Below are positions 7,428 to 15,664 of a DNA stretch of 25,247 nt, piece by piece. Position 1 is the first letter of the stretch. The number at the start of each line of letters is the position of its first letter. A model generated the notes under the pieces. That model worked only from the letters and a program-made list of their open reading frames with translations. It was not told where the DNA came from and searched no databases. Both the position numbers and the translations under genes were made by a program. Source of the stretch: Acinetobacter sp. N54.MGS-139 (lineage in GTDB: Bacteria > Pseudomonadota > Gammaproteobacteria > Burkholderiales > Burkholderiaceae_F); NCBI GenBank assembly GCA_000980495.1, contig LARN01000025.1, forward strand, positions 1-25,247. The letters run 5' to 3'.

Positions 7428-7813
7428 GAAGGTTTCTCCTTTTTACGTCTGAGGATAAGGAAAAGTGCTGTCAGCACCAAACCGGCAAAAAGTACGGCGG
7501 GAACAACCCAAAGCGCAGCGGTCCATGGATCCACAGGAGGATCGTATCGAATTTGCTTTCCGTAGCGAGAAGCAAAATACTCCAACACATTTTCCCGGCT
7601 TTCGCCGTTTTCCAATAATTGATAAATCTTCGCCTTAAGCTCTGCCGCCTGCGGTGCATTGGACTCATAAAGAGATTGATTCACGGCACCGGGATCGCGC
7701 AGTTCTTTCGAAATTTCTATGGCCTGATCGCGAATAGAAGGCGCTGCAAAAACTGTAGACGCAGTGCTGAAAGCAAGAAAAAAACAAAGGATTAATCTAA
7801 GTGCTAATCTCAT
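7424..7813 (-). CDS. ccmH: CcmH/NrfF-type maturation protein lacking the CXXC motif
   Basis: The start is set at 7813: the ATG overlaps the ccmF stop (ATGA) and has GGAG upstream, giving 129 residues. It has a signal peptide (about 1-24), a three-helix CcmH domain (LYESNAPQAAELKAKIYQ, ENVLEYFASRYGKQIRYDPP) and a C-terminal TM helix (about 98-122), as in NrfF/CcmL. Normally an LRCxxC redox motif sits at residues 38-43; here it reads LRDPGA, so both cysteines are replaced (D40, A43). The codons GAT and GCC were checked directly and the frame is intact. It may act as a structural partner of CcmF with the redox step left to CcmG. Confidence 0.85.
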   Translation of the reverse strand: MRLALRLILCFFLAFSTASTVFAAPSIRDQAIEISKELRDPGAVNQSLYESNAPQAAELKAKIYQLLENGESRENVLEYFASRYGKQIRYDPPVDPWTAALWVVPAVLFAGLVLTALFLILRRKKEKPS

Positions 7814-9681
7814 GACTGACTCCATTCCTTTCTTCGCCAAGCAGAGGAAAAGACTGCTGATAAAAGCATGATGAGGCCTCCGATCCAAATCCAGCTCACC
7901 AAGGGACGGATGCTGAGGCGTACTAAAAATTCATCGCTGCTTAACCGGTTGCCCATCGAGACATAAAAGTCTCTAAAGAAGCCATGTGAAATACCGGCCG
8001 CCGTCATTTCCATGCCGTTGGATTTATAGGTTTGGCGCTGAGGATGAAGTTCGTCGATGACATCCTCATTTTTATTGAGCACGAGAACCTTGCCTTCATC
8101 GGCAAAGAAGGCATTGGTATCGACCTTGCGGGTTTCTTCATACACGAAGATCACGTCGCCGAGCGGGCGCCCCTGGCCCGGCCCCATTCTTACAACGGCT
8201 TCCTGAGAATATTGCGTGTCGCCGATCACACCGATGATGCTGACGGCAATGCCCAAGTGAGCGACTAGCGCAAAGAAGTTCTTGTGTTTCTTGGACCGCA
8301 GAGATGCCATAAAGGAACAAATAATCCACAGGGCACTAAACACACCGGCAGTCGTGTAAACAGAAGATTTCACTTCCGTAAAGAAACCGCAATAAAGAGC
8401 GGCGATAGCGGACAGAATGAAAGTCGCACCCCATGTCCACATCGGTGATTTTTTTAACTGAACTGCGCCGATCATCAGAGCAGCTAAAATCGCCATTGGT
8501 GCAAAAATCGAGTTGAAGTACGGAGCGCCTACTGAAAGGGAGCCTTTACCAAGGGCTTCATGCACTAAGGGATAAAGCGTGCCGAACAAGACGCAAACAG
8601 CTGTCACAGCAAGCAGCAGCACTGCCAAGACTAAAGAGATATCCTCGATACCGGAAATTTGCTTTGCGCTCTCAAATTTGGGTGCCCGAATCATGAAAAG
8701 AAATAAAGCCGGGACGACCATTAACAGAGAAATGACAAGCAGGAAGGCCCCGCGGTTGGGGTCTGAGGCAAACGCATGAACCGACTGAATCACGCCTGAG
8801 CGCACGATGAAGGTGCCGAGCAGGCAGAGCGCAAATGAAACGATGCAGAAAAACAAGACCGTCTTTGTGAGGTGGGCACGGAATCTGAGAAGAACCAACG
8901 CATGAAGCTGGGCTGTCATGAGAAGCCAGGGAACAAAAGATGAGTTCTCAACCGGATCCCAGAACCACCAGCCGCCCCAGCCTAATTCGTTATAGGCCCA
9001 CCAAGAACCTAGCACGTTGCCGGCGGTCAGGAAAAGCCACGCAATCACCGAAATCGTTGTGAGTCCGCGAAGAGATTCCGGTCTCACCTTCCCTTCCATC
9101 AAGGCACCAAGGCCGAATGCAAAGCACAAAGCAGTACCCGCGTAGCCTAAGAAAAGCATCGGCGGATGCAGAATCATGCCGATATCCTGAAGGATCGGGT
9201 TTAAGTCTTTTCCTTCGGGAGGAACTAAAGGCAGCAGACGTTCAAAAGGATTTGAGGTAAAAATCAGGAAGAGGCAGATAAGTCCGGTTACGCCGAGCAA
9301 AACGCCAAGCACTCGGGATTTGAACAACTCGTCGTCTCGTGAGAAAACTGCAAACAATGAAGCCCAAACAGTAATCGTCCAAACCCATAAGAGCATGGAG
9401 CCTTCATGACTTCCCCAAACCGCAGAAATTTTATAAACCGGGTCGAGCTTCGTATTGGAATTGTTGGCAACGTAGGCAATCGAAAAATCATTCGTTAAAA
9501 ATGCCCAGATCAGCATGATCAGAGCAAAACTTAAACCTGCAAAAGTAATGCCTAAAGCCGGCTTCCAAAGATGAACGAAAAGCGGTGCTCTGCTTTTAGA
9601 CCCCAATAAAGTCGGCAAAGACAAAAACACTGCACATAACGCAGCGGCAATAAGAACAAAATGACTAATTTCTGCCTGCAC
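7810..9681 (-). CDS. ccmF: CcmF/NrfE-type cytochrome c heme lyase
   Basis: This 623-residue polytopic membrane protein is close to the family length (about 630-660). Diagnostic segments are VWGSHEGSMLLWVW (88-101), LHPPMLFLGY (171-180) with a candidate heme-ligand H172, and the tryptophan-rich WWD signature WWAYNELGWGGWWFWDPVEN (227-246). A large periplasmic loop precedes the last TM. CcmF attaches heme covalently to CXXCH or variant motifs on the periplasmic side. The start is a GTG with AAAGGCG upstream. As this copy sits in the MccA cluster and not with a general ccmABCDE set, it is probably a specialised lyase, perhaps for the CX15CH heme, parallel to SirE in Shewanella or CcsA1 in Wolinella. 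Confidence 0.92.
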   Translation of the reverse strand: MQAEISHFVLIAAALCAVFLSLPTLLGSKSRAPLFVHLWKPALGITFAGLSFALIMLIWAFLTNDFSIAYVANNSNTKLDPVYKISAVWGSHEGSMLLWVWTITVWASLFAVFSRDDELFKSRVLGVLLGVTGLICLFLIFTSNPFERLLPLVPPEGKDLNPILQDIGMILHPPMLFLGYAGTALCFAFGLGALMEGKVRPESLRGLTTISVIAWLFLTAGNVLGSWWAYNELGWGGWWFWDPVENSSFVPWLLMTAQLHALVLLRFRAHLTKTVLFFCIVSFALCLLGTFIVRSGVIQSVHAFASDPNRGAFLLVISLLMVVPALFLFMIRAPKFESAKQISGIEDISLVLAVLLLAVTAVCVLFGTLYPLVHEALGKGSLSVGAPYFNSIFAPMAILAALMIGAVQLKKSPMWTWGATFILSAIAALYCGFFTEVKSSVYTTAGVFSALWIICSFMASLRSKKHKNFFALVAHLGIAVSIIGVIGDTQYSQEAVVRMGPGQGRPLGDVIFVYEETRKVDTNAFFADEGKVLVLNKNEDVIDELHPQRQTYKSNGMEMTAAGISHGFFRDFYVSMGNRLSSDEFLVRLSIRPLVSWIWIGGLIMLLSAVFSSAWRRKEWSQS

Positions 9682-9711
9682 AGGAGAGCGCCTTTCGTTA
9701 AAAACCTTTGA

Positions 9712-10521
9712 TTAGAAAGTTCTTTTATTCAAAATAAAACGGTCTAGAACGAACAAGACCGCCGACCACAGGCACAAATATACCCCAAGCCACGCAGTTT
9801 GGAGGGGAATGGTCGAATTTTCAAGCAGTTGCTGGTTAAAAAGACGAAAGGCACTCGCCGGATTAGCCGCCAAACAGATGTTCAGGAATTCGTTTCTGAT
9901 CTGATGCTCAAAGGCAATCGTGATGATCAAAAGCCCTAAATCGTAAAAAAGAACCGAAAGCAGCCAAATAGAGAGCAGAACGCCCAAAGCTCGAGCTTTA
10001 TTCTTCGCCAACAAGCTGATCGTTAAAGAAATTAAGATAAAAACCAAGCCTAAGAGGCAGCCTGAAAAAATCAGAACAGCAGTCAAAAGACTAAGTCTTG
10101 TGAGATCGTACGGCAGAACATTTAATACCGTAAGGAGCGGCAATACGGAAAAACCAAGAAGCAGACAAACGCCGAGTGCAGCACTTTGTCCGAGGAGTTT
10201 GCCGGTTAAAAGAGCCGTTCGAGAGAGCGGATAAGTTAAAAGAAGGATTAACGTTCCATGTTCCTGTTCTCCGACAAATGCGTCATAAGAAATTAGAACC
10301 GCAATTAATGGGATTAAAAACACTCCGAGCGTGACAACCGAAGTCATGACGGCTTCCAACGGACGAAAAGAAAAATCGCCGCCGATTGCTGCCGTTCCGA
10401 AGGCTACTGCCAGAGAGAGACAAGCAAAAAGCGCGGATCCTACGATCAGCCATAAATTTCTCCAGCAGTCTCTGAATTCCTTTGCAGCGACGACCCGAAC
10501 AGAAGATAAAAAACTTCTCAC
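9712..10521 (-). CDS. nosY: NosY-type ABC-2 permease
   Basis: This 269-residue integral membrane protein has about six TM helices. EFRDCWRN near the N-terminus and DAFVGEQEHGTLILLLTYPLSR (106-127, rough) are typical of NosY and ABC-2 exporters. The start is a GTG that overlaps the nosF stop (GTGA), with AAGGGG upstream. In nitrous oxide reductase biogenesis NosY pairs with the ATPase NosF and the periplasmic NosD to support copper-site assembly. No nosZ is present here, so the complex probably serves the copper site of the sulfite reductase. Confidence 0.88.
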   Translation of the reverse strand: MRSFLSSVRVVAAKEFRDCWRNLWLIVGSALFACLSLAVAFGTAAIGGDFSFRPLEAVMTSVVTLGVFLIPLIAVLISYDAFVGEQEHGTLILLLTYPLSRTALLTGKLLGQSAALGVCLLLGFSVLPLLTVLNVLPYDLTRLSLLTAVLIFSGCLLGLVFILISLTISLLAKNKARALGVLLSIWLLSVLFYDLGLLIITIAFEHQIRNEFLNICLAANPASAFRLFNQQLLENSTIPLQTAWLGVYLCLWSAVLFVLDRFILNKRTF

Positions 10522-11390
10522 TTTTGGTGCCCCTTCAACGCTGCTTTATAAATATCCATTAGTGACGGATTTTTAACACCGACTCCGGTGATGCCGTATT
10601 TCTTTTCCAAATAAGTGAGTTTTTGGCTGAGATCCGTTCCCTTACAAACAAGCCGCCCGTCAATAACGGAAGAGCGAAGAAATTCATCCTGGCGAGCCGC
10701 ATTCAGGGCCTCTGAAGAAACCAACTCAAAAGACAGACCCATCTTTTCACTCAAAATTCGAATCGTACCATCGGCCGCTTTATGTCCTCCTACGAGCATA
10801 ACGATTCGATCCGCGAATCCTTCTACCAACATAAGCTCATGGGTACACACAATCACGGTACAGCCGCGTTCTTTGAGTTTTAAGAGCTCCTGATACATAA
10901 AATCTGACGCTGTCGGATCCAATCCAACCGTCGGTTCATCCAAAAATAAAAGCTTCGGTTTCGCTAAAAGCGCCTGTGCCAGGCCTAGACGCTGCCTCTG
11001 CCCCTTAGAGCACTGGCCGACTTTTTGTGCAGCCACAGTTGAAAGACCCAGTGATTCAATTAGTTCGTCGGCTCTTTGACGTGGGATATTTTTCAAATCC
11101 GCAAAGTAATTGAGATTTTCTCGAATCGTCATTCCGTCGTAGAAACTCACATTCTCCGGCAGGTAACCGACGGAGATGGGAGAGGCGCCCGGCCTTCCCC
11201 CTAAGACTTTAACTTTCCCTTTTTTCGGCGTAATAAGGCCGAGACACAGCTTAATCAGCGTAGATTTTCCCGCGCCGTTGTGTCCGATCAATGCGACGAA
11301 TTCTCCTTGTGCAACAGATAAAGAAATGTCATCGAGGACCATCCGTGATCCTCGGTTAAACGAGACATTTAGGCATTCGACTGCATTCAT
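10518..11390 (-). CDS. nosF: NosF-type ABC transporter ATPase
   Basis: This 290-residue ATPase has Walker A GHNGAGKST (36-44), signature CSKGQRQRLGLAQALL (128-143), Walker B LLFLDEP (148-154) and a switch histidine at about 181 (CTHE). The extra C-terminal region of about 80 residues is usual in NosF. The start is well supported by AAGGAGCCCT. It overlaps both neighbours by about 4 bases, so stoichiometric coupling with NosD and NosY is likely. It would energise the NosDFY complex that assists copper-site maturation in the periplasm. Confidence 0.92.
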   Translation of the reverse strand: MNAVECLNVSFNRGSRMVLDDISLSVAQGEFVALIGHNGAGKSTLIKLCLGLITPKKGKVKVLGGRPGASPISVGYLPENVSFYDGMTIRENLNYFADLKNIPRQRADELIESLGLSTVAAQKVGQCSKGQRQRLGLAQALLAKPKLLFLDEPTVGLDPTASDFMYQELLKLKERGCTVIVCTHELMLVEGFADRIVMLVGGHKAADGTIRILSEKMGLSFELVSSEALNAARQDEFLRSSVIDGRLVCKGTDLSQKLTYLEKKYGITGVGVKNPSLMDIYKAALKGHQK

Positions 11391-12664
11391 AGGGCTCCTT
11401 TATTCGTCGAAATAGGATCGTGCATGATTGGGTTGGAATCAACAATGCCCTTGCCCTTATCCAACTGAAACTGTGCAGTGATAAACCTCAGAAAAACGAC
11501 AAGGGGGCTATCCATCAAGAAACGGCTTTGCGGATAAAGCCAAAATAATCTGTCCAGGGAGTCATTCGGCTGATACGGAATATCTCCCACTCCGTCCTGA
11601 TTCAAATCCCAGCCCTGATAGCTGCTCCAATAATTTCCGACGCCTTCCCTGCTCCACTCCACAGAAGAAGAACCAATATATCGGACCTGCAGACGATTGC
11701 CGACAAAACGATTGTTATGGAGAACGGTTCCTTCTCCGCCCATGGCCACGCCTGCACCGATATCGCAGGCTTCAAAGCTGTTGCCTTCAACAGTATTGAT
11801 ACCGCCGCCATAAATAAAAATGCCCTTCCCTTCGGTATCTAAGGAAGGCTTGCCACGCGGATTTTTAACGCGCTCAACGTGATTGTTTGATACTTCGGAG
11901 GCTTCTGTTTCGTTGAGCAAGACGCCGAATTCCACCGTACGCTTGGAGAGGTTATCGAACAGACGAATTTTTTCAGAACTCATCAGCGCATAGCCGCCGA
12001 TACAGGCTTCTGCTTCGTTGTTCCAGGCGGAATCGCCTCGTGTGTACATATAATGGATACCGTATTGGAGAGCCGCAAAGTAATTTCCGCTGCTTTGTGT
12101 TCGATCGGTATTTTCGAAATAAAACCCGTCTCTGGTGTACAGAACTTTGTTGTTTTGCAGTACAGCGTCCTTCACGTAATTAAAGTAGACGCCGTCCCCT
12201 CGGTCTAAAACGTGTTTTCTTTTATTGCCTCGAATTTCGCAGCCCTCAATATGAATTTTTTCGGATTTGTCGGCTCGAATTCCGAATCCGGTACCTTCGA
12301 TTTTGAGGTCCTTTAAAAGGATATCTTCAGAGCCTTCGTTGATTAAAACGCCGCTGTTTCGCTCATAAAGATCTGCACCGTAATTTTTAAGCGTTAAGCC
12401 TGAAACCTGTATTCCGGAAGCCTTGATCTCCAGGCAGGATCCTTTCCCGGCGGCGTCGATGATCGAATCTTTGCTTCCTCGAAGAGAAAGACTGGTAGGA
12501 ATTGAAAAAGTGCCTTCATAGGTTCCCGGAGAAATCACAATTTCGTCCCCAGCTGCCGCCTTTGAGAGCGCATCGTGAAGCTCCTGAGACGTCGATACGT
12601 CCCAATGCGCCGCGCTACAGAAGAGCGGAAAAAATAAAAGAAACAGAAGAGGCACTTTTCTCAT
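11387..12664 (-). CDS. nosD: NosD-type periplasmic parallel beta-helix protein
   Basis: This 425-residue exported protein has a signal peptide (about 1-18), then repeated right-handed beta-helix (CASH/NosD) rungs. Short units such as GSEDILLKDLKIEGTG and NNKVLYTRDGFYFENT recur through about residue 320. The segment YMYTRGDSAWNNEA and the tail GNYWSSYQGWDLNQDGVGDIPY are strongly NosD-like. NosD works with NosF and NosY in copper-center assembly of nitrous oxide reductase. With no nosZ nearby, it is inferred to help metallate the octaheme sulfite reductase. It starts 2 bases after nosL. Confidence 0.92.
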   Translation of the reverse strand: MRKVPLLFLLFFPLFCSAAHWDVSTSQELHDALSKAAAGDEIVISPGTYEGTFSIPTSLSLRGSKDSIIDAAGKGSCLEIKASGIQVSGLTLKNYGADLYERNSGVLINEGSEDILLKDLKIEGTGFGIRADKSEKIHIEGCEIRGNKRKHVLDRGDGVYFNYVKDAVLQNNKVLYTRDGFYFENTDRTQSSGNYFAALQYGIHYMYTRGDSAWNNEAEACIGGYALMSSEKIRLFDNLSKRTVEFGVLLNETEASEVSNNHVERVKNPRGKPSLDTEGKGIFIYGGGINTVEGNSFEACDIGAGVAMGGEGTVLHNNRFVGNRLQVRYIGSSSVEWSREGVGNYWSSYQGWDLNQDGVGDIPYQPNDSLDRLFWLYPQSRFLMDSPLVVFLRFITAQFQLDKGKGIVDSNPIMHDPISTNKGAL

Positions 12665-12666
12665 GC

Positions 12667-13167
12667 TCAGTGGCCTTTAAGCGATTTCAAAAGCCCAAGG
12701 TTCACTTCGGAATAATTCACAATTGTTCCGCCGTGCTCTTTCGTAAAGGCTTGAACTTCTTCTTTGGTAGCGAACGGAAGAATCGATTTGCCCATCGCTC
12801 CGCGAACGTCAGATCCGGCATTAAAGAAAGCTTTCTGAGCCAAGAGCATCTTTTCATGCAGCGGGATATCTTTCTTATTGCCGAAGTCGGAAACCCAGAA
12901 AGCCACGGTTCGTTTTGCATTCTCAGGCTGCAGAACATAGACAAATCCGTCTTTGACGGAACAAAACTTCAGGGGCTCTTTTTCTCCCTTTACAAAAACC
13001 TGAGCTTTTGCTCCGGGATAGTTCAAAATAACCATGCCGCAAATATGGCAGCGATCGTGTTTATCAAAAGCTACCGGGCCCGGGATTTTATCTTCACTTT
13101 TTCCGCTGCATCCGGCAAGGAGAGCGGCAGCTGCGACTGTACAGAAGACTTGAATTAACTTTTCCAT
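12667..13167 (-). CDS. nosL: NosL-type copper-binding lipoprotein
   Basis: This 166-residue lipoprotein has a signal with lipobox LLAGC (C20). The NosL domain starts with DRCHICGMVILNYPG, giving C40, C43, M45 and Y50-P-G. KFCSVKDGFVY and KAFFNAGSDVRGAMGKSILPF are also typical. NosL is an outer-membrane-anchored Cu(I) chaperone for the NosZ copper site. Here it is the first gene of the nosLDFY block, following a terminator-like hairpin after the NrfD gene, so it may start a second transcription unit or be read by leakage. Confidence 0.9.
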   Translation of the reverse strand: MEKLIQVFCTVAAAALLAGCSGKSEDKIPGPVAFDKHDRCHICGMVILNYPGAKAQVFVKGEKEPLKFCSVKDGFVYVLQPENAKRTVAFWVSDFGNKKDIPLHEKMLLAQKAFFNAGSDVRGAMGKSILPFATKEEVQAFTKEHGGTIVNYSEVNLGLLKSLKGH

Positions 13168-13227
13168 AGCGGAGGATTCCTAAAGATTAAAGTGGCCGGT
13201 TTTCTACCGGTCTAAGGAGATAAGAAA

Positions 13228-13257
13228 AGTGCCCCGAAAGCAAACTCTCGGAGCACT
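13228..13257 (-). terminator. Terminator-like hairpin between the NrfD gene and nosL
   Basis: On the minus strand AGTGCTCCGA (13257-13248) pairs with TCGGGGCACT (13237-13228), with one mismatch and a 10-base loop. It is followed by TTTTCTT. This is a plausible intrinsic terminator, perhaps partial, that separates the electron-transfer genes from the copper and heme accessory genes. Confidence 0.65.
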
Positions 13258-13265
13258 GTTTCTAT

Positions 13266-14204
13266 TTAGATGGAGTTGATCTGGCCGGCGTAAATAATGA
13301 ATAAACGCAGGCACATCATTCCGCAAATAGCAGCCAGTCCGGAGGTATAAAAAGCAGTTGCTCCGGTACGGAATGCCTTGCTTCCGAAGAAGCTCAGCGC
13401 CAGCGGAATCAGGAAACCGATACCGACTGCACCGACCCAGAAAACCTGAGCCCACATTCCGGTTGTAAAGGCAGCAAAGGCAGCCTGAGCAGCGGCGTTT
13501 CCGCTGACCAAAGCGATGATGATCATCAGCAGGCAGAGAGCTTCAACCGCCATAATCGGCCATTCAGCCGCATGAAGAACATGCAGATCGGAGCCGTGAC
13601 GATCGGCACCGAAGAGCCAAGCGGCCAAAACTTTTGTCGCTGCACAGCCGGCAGAGAAACCGGAGGCGACGAACAAGGCCGGAAGGACAGCGGTGTTGAT
13701 CAGCGGGAAGCGGATCAGAGCCGAAATCAGGAAGCCGGTGTAGGCACAGATCGCAATCGCAAGGATAAGAACGATCCAGTCCAAAGCCACTCTGAATTTG
13801 GCAAAGAAGCTGATGATCGGGTCAAGCCACTTAAGCCAGCTCACGGACGTAATTTCCTGCTGAAGCGCAACGCACATCAGCACGAAAACGAGCGGTATAT
13901 AGAACAGAAGCGCCATCACGCCAATGCTCATGACGGAAGTCGGGTTGTAATAAACCAGAATTCGCCAGAAGAAGAGCGGATTGGTCAGGTCCAGCACCAA
14001 GCAGATCATGCCGAGAACGATCGTAATAAAACCGATCAAAGTCGCCGCCTTCATAATGGGTGTGTTGAGGTGAACGCCTCTGAAAAGGTTCACACAGATC
14101 GCAACGGCAACCGCACCCCCGGAAATACCGGCTAAGAACAGATACACGGCAATCGGCCAAGGCCAGGCAACACCCTCGGTAAGACCAATAGTAAAGTCCA
14201 ACAT
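13266..14204 (-). CDS. mccD: NrfD-type membrane quinol dehydrogenase (MccD-like)
   Basis: This 312-residue protein has about eight hydrophobic helices, the NrfD/PsrC architecture. The N-terminal GVAWPWPIAVYLFLAGISGG carries the family's quinol-site-like pattern. ATKVLAAWLFGADRHGSDLHVLHAAEWPIM around 188-217 resembles conserved NrfD loops. It should oxidise menaquinol and pass electrons to the ferredoxin partner encoded 2 bases upstream. GGAG supports the start. The symbol is by analogy with the Wolinella mcc cluster, in which MccC/MccD feed the MccA sulfite reductase. Confidence 0.88.
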   Translation of the reverse strand: MLDFTIGLTEGVAWPWPIAVYLFLAGISGGAVAVAICVNLFRGVHLNTPIMKAATLIGFITIVLGMICLVLDLTNPLFFWRILVYYNPTSVMSIGVMALLFYIPLVFVLMCVALQQEITSVSWLKWLDPIISFFAKFRVALDWIVLILAIAICAYTGFLISALIRFPLINTAVLPALFVASGFSAGCAATKVLAAWLFGADRHGSDLHVLHAAEWPIMAVEALCLLMIIIALVSGNAAAQAAFAAFTTGMWAQVFWVGAVGIGFLIPLALSFFGSKAFRTGATAFYTSGLAAICGMMCLRLFIIYAGQINSI

Positions 14205-14206
14205 GA

Positions 14207-14950
14207 TCAGACTCCTTCTTTCTGAACGGTGACGTATCTGAGGCTAGGCTCCGTACCCAAATGCGGACGGATACGAACCGTGTCTTTGACACGAAGCAGA
14301 CGGCTGATGATGCTTTGCGGATCATTGACGTCGCCGAAATACAAGGCGCCGTGCCGGCAGGCTTGTACGCAGGCGGGTTCTTCTCCGTTTGCTAATTTGG
14401 TCTTCAGGCAAAAGTCGCAGTTGTCCGCCACTTTTGTTTCCGAGTTGATGTATCGAACGTTGTAAGGACAAGCGGCAATGCAGTACTTGCAGCCGACGCA
14501 GCGGTCCGGATCCATCGTCACGATACCGGTCTTCGGGTCTCGATGTGCTGCACCTGTCGGGCAGACACGAACGCACGGGGCGTCCTGGCACTGCTGACAA
14601 GAGACACGAACGTATACGCGCTCGCAGTCGCAACCTTCGAGTTTTCCGCAAATCGGACACGCAGTTCCCGGAACATGAGTCGTCTGACGTTCGAGCACTA
14701 AGCGCGAAACTCCCTTGGGCAATTTGTTGGTTTCGTTGCAGGCTTCTTTGCACAAGCCGCAGCCGATACACTTGTTTTGGTCAAAGACCATCGCGTAATG
14801 CGGCTTAGCTTGGCCAGAATCAGATCCTGCGCTCGTTTTTATTGCGCCTTTGTTCTCGTCGGGCTTATTGCAGCCTCCGAGCGATAACAAAACTAAGGAA
14901 CCCGCGGTTGTACCGGCTAGAAATGTTCTTCTGTCGATGTTTGCACTCAC
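14207..14950 (-). CDS. mccC: Four-cluster [4Fe-4S] ferredoxin electron carrier (MccC/NrfC-like)
   Basis: This 247-residue periplasmic iron-sulfur protein uses a GTG start with GGAG upstream. A Tat signal shows DRRTFLAG and a hydrophobic stretch ending in LSLGGC (C27), so it could also be a lipoprotein. Sixteen cysteines in the order expected for four [4Fe-4S] clusters are at 61/64/67/71, 118/121/126/130, 151/154/157/161 and 178/181/194/198. An insertion CPICGKLEGCDC adds four cysteines (98, 101, 107, 109). It should carry electrons from the NrfD partner to MccA. Confidence 0.9.
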   Translation of the reverse strand: MSANIDRRTFLAGTTAGSLVLLSLGGCNKPDENKGAIKTSAGSDSGQAKPHYAMVFDQNKCIGCGLCKEACNETNKLPKGVSRLVLERQTTHVPGTACPICGKLEGCDCERVYVRVSCQQCQDAPCVRVCPTGAAHRDPKTGIVTMDPDRCVGCKYCIAACPYNVRYINSETKVADNCDFCLKTKLANGEEPACVQACRHGALYFGDVNDPQSIISRLLRVKDTVRIRPHLGTEPSLRYVTVQKEGV

Positions 14951-14988
14951 GGTGATTCTCCAAAACAGACTATTCGTCTGTCGCTAAT

Positions 14989-15642
14989 TTATTTTGACTG
15001 GGCTAACTTCTCCCGAGCGTTAGCAATCGCACGCTGGATTGCCGCTTCGCGCTCCGGAGCACTGTGCGCTTTAATGATTGTTTCCCATTCACTGATCGCC
15101 GCTGCGTAGTCTTTATTTCTAAAGGCATGTTCCGCAAGCAGCATTCTTGAAGAGGTTTCCGCTGGATTCAGACTTAACGCTTTTTCAAGCGTGAGCTTCA
15201 CTTCCGGTGTCATCTGACGATGATCTCGGTAATAGAGCGCCCTGGCCTTGTCTCCATACAATCCGGCATTCGGTCCAGTAATTGTTAAAGCTTCATCCAA
15301 TGTTTTTGCGCTCTCGTCAAAGAGCCCTCCCTGCATGTAAAGTCCGGCAAGATCTCTGCGGGCTTCCACACTGCGAGGTTTATTCATCGCAACTCTGCGG
15401 GCCTGAGTGATCTTGGCTGCGAGACGATGATCTTTGGTGTTGTCCACCTGAGCCCTTTCCCAATCGGAAAAGCGGCCCACAGAAGCGTACACACCCAACG
15501 ACGAACCGATGAGAAGAAGAATAATCAGTGAAAGGATTGAGATGTGGCTGCGTGCTGCACGGCTTCTCAATGCGTAAACGATAAAAACGATACACACTAA
15601 GAAAACCACGATAGCGATGGATGCAGCCAATCCGATCATCAT
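14989..15642 (-). CDS. Membrane-anchored TPR protein (CcmI/NrfG-like)
   Basis: This 217-residue protein has two N-terminal TM helices (about 3-25 and 36-54), then a soluble helical region with TPR-like repeats (about 85-200; AGLYMQGGLFDESAKTLDEA, LLAEHAFRNKDYAAAISEWE). The architecture matches CcmI/CycH and NrfG, which hold apocytochrome C-termini for heme ligation by CcmF/CcmH. GGGAG 6 bases before the ATG supports the start. It lies between the prolyl isomerase and ferredoxin genes. The assignment to heme maturation is from architecture and context. Confidence 0.72.
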   Translation of the reverse strand: MMIGLAASIAIVVFLVCIVFIVYALRSRAARSHISILSLIILLLIGSSLGVYASVGRFSDWERAQVDNTKDHRLAAKITQARRVAMNKPRSVEARRDLAGLYMQGGLFDESAKTLDEALTITGPNAGLYGDKARALYYRDHRQMTPEVKLTLEKALSLNPAETSSRMLLAEHAFRNKDYAAAISEWETIIKAHSAPEREAAIQRAIANAREKLAQSK

Positions 15643-15664
15643 TAAAACTCCCTTTGCTTAAGAA

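Noticed and set aside
9712..13167. Nitrous oxide reductase operon
   Set aside because: nosLDFY genes are present but no nosZ or nosR; the flanking genes belong to sulfite respiration.
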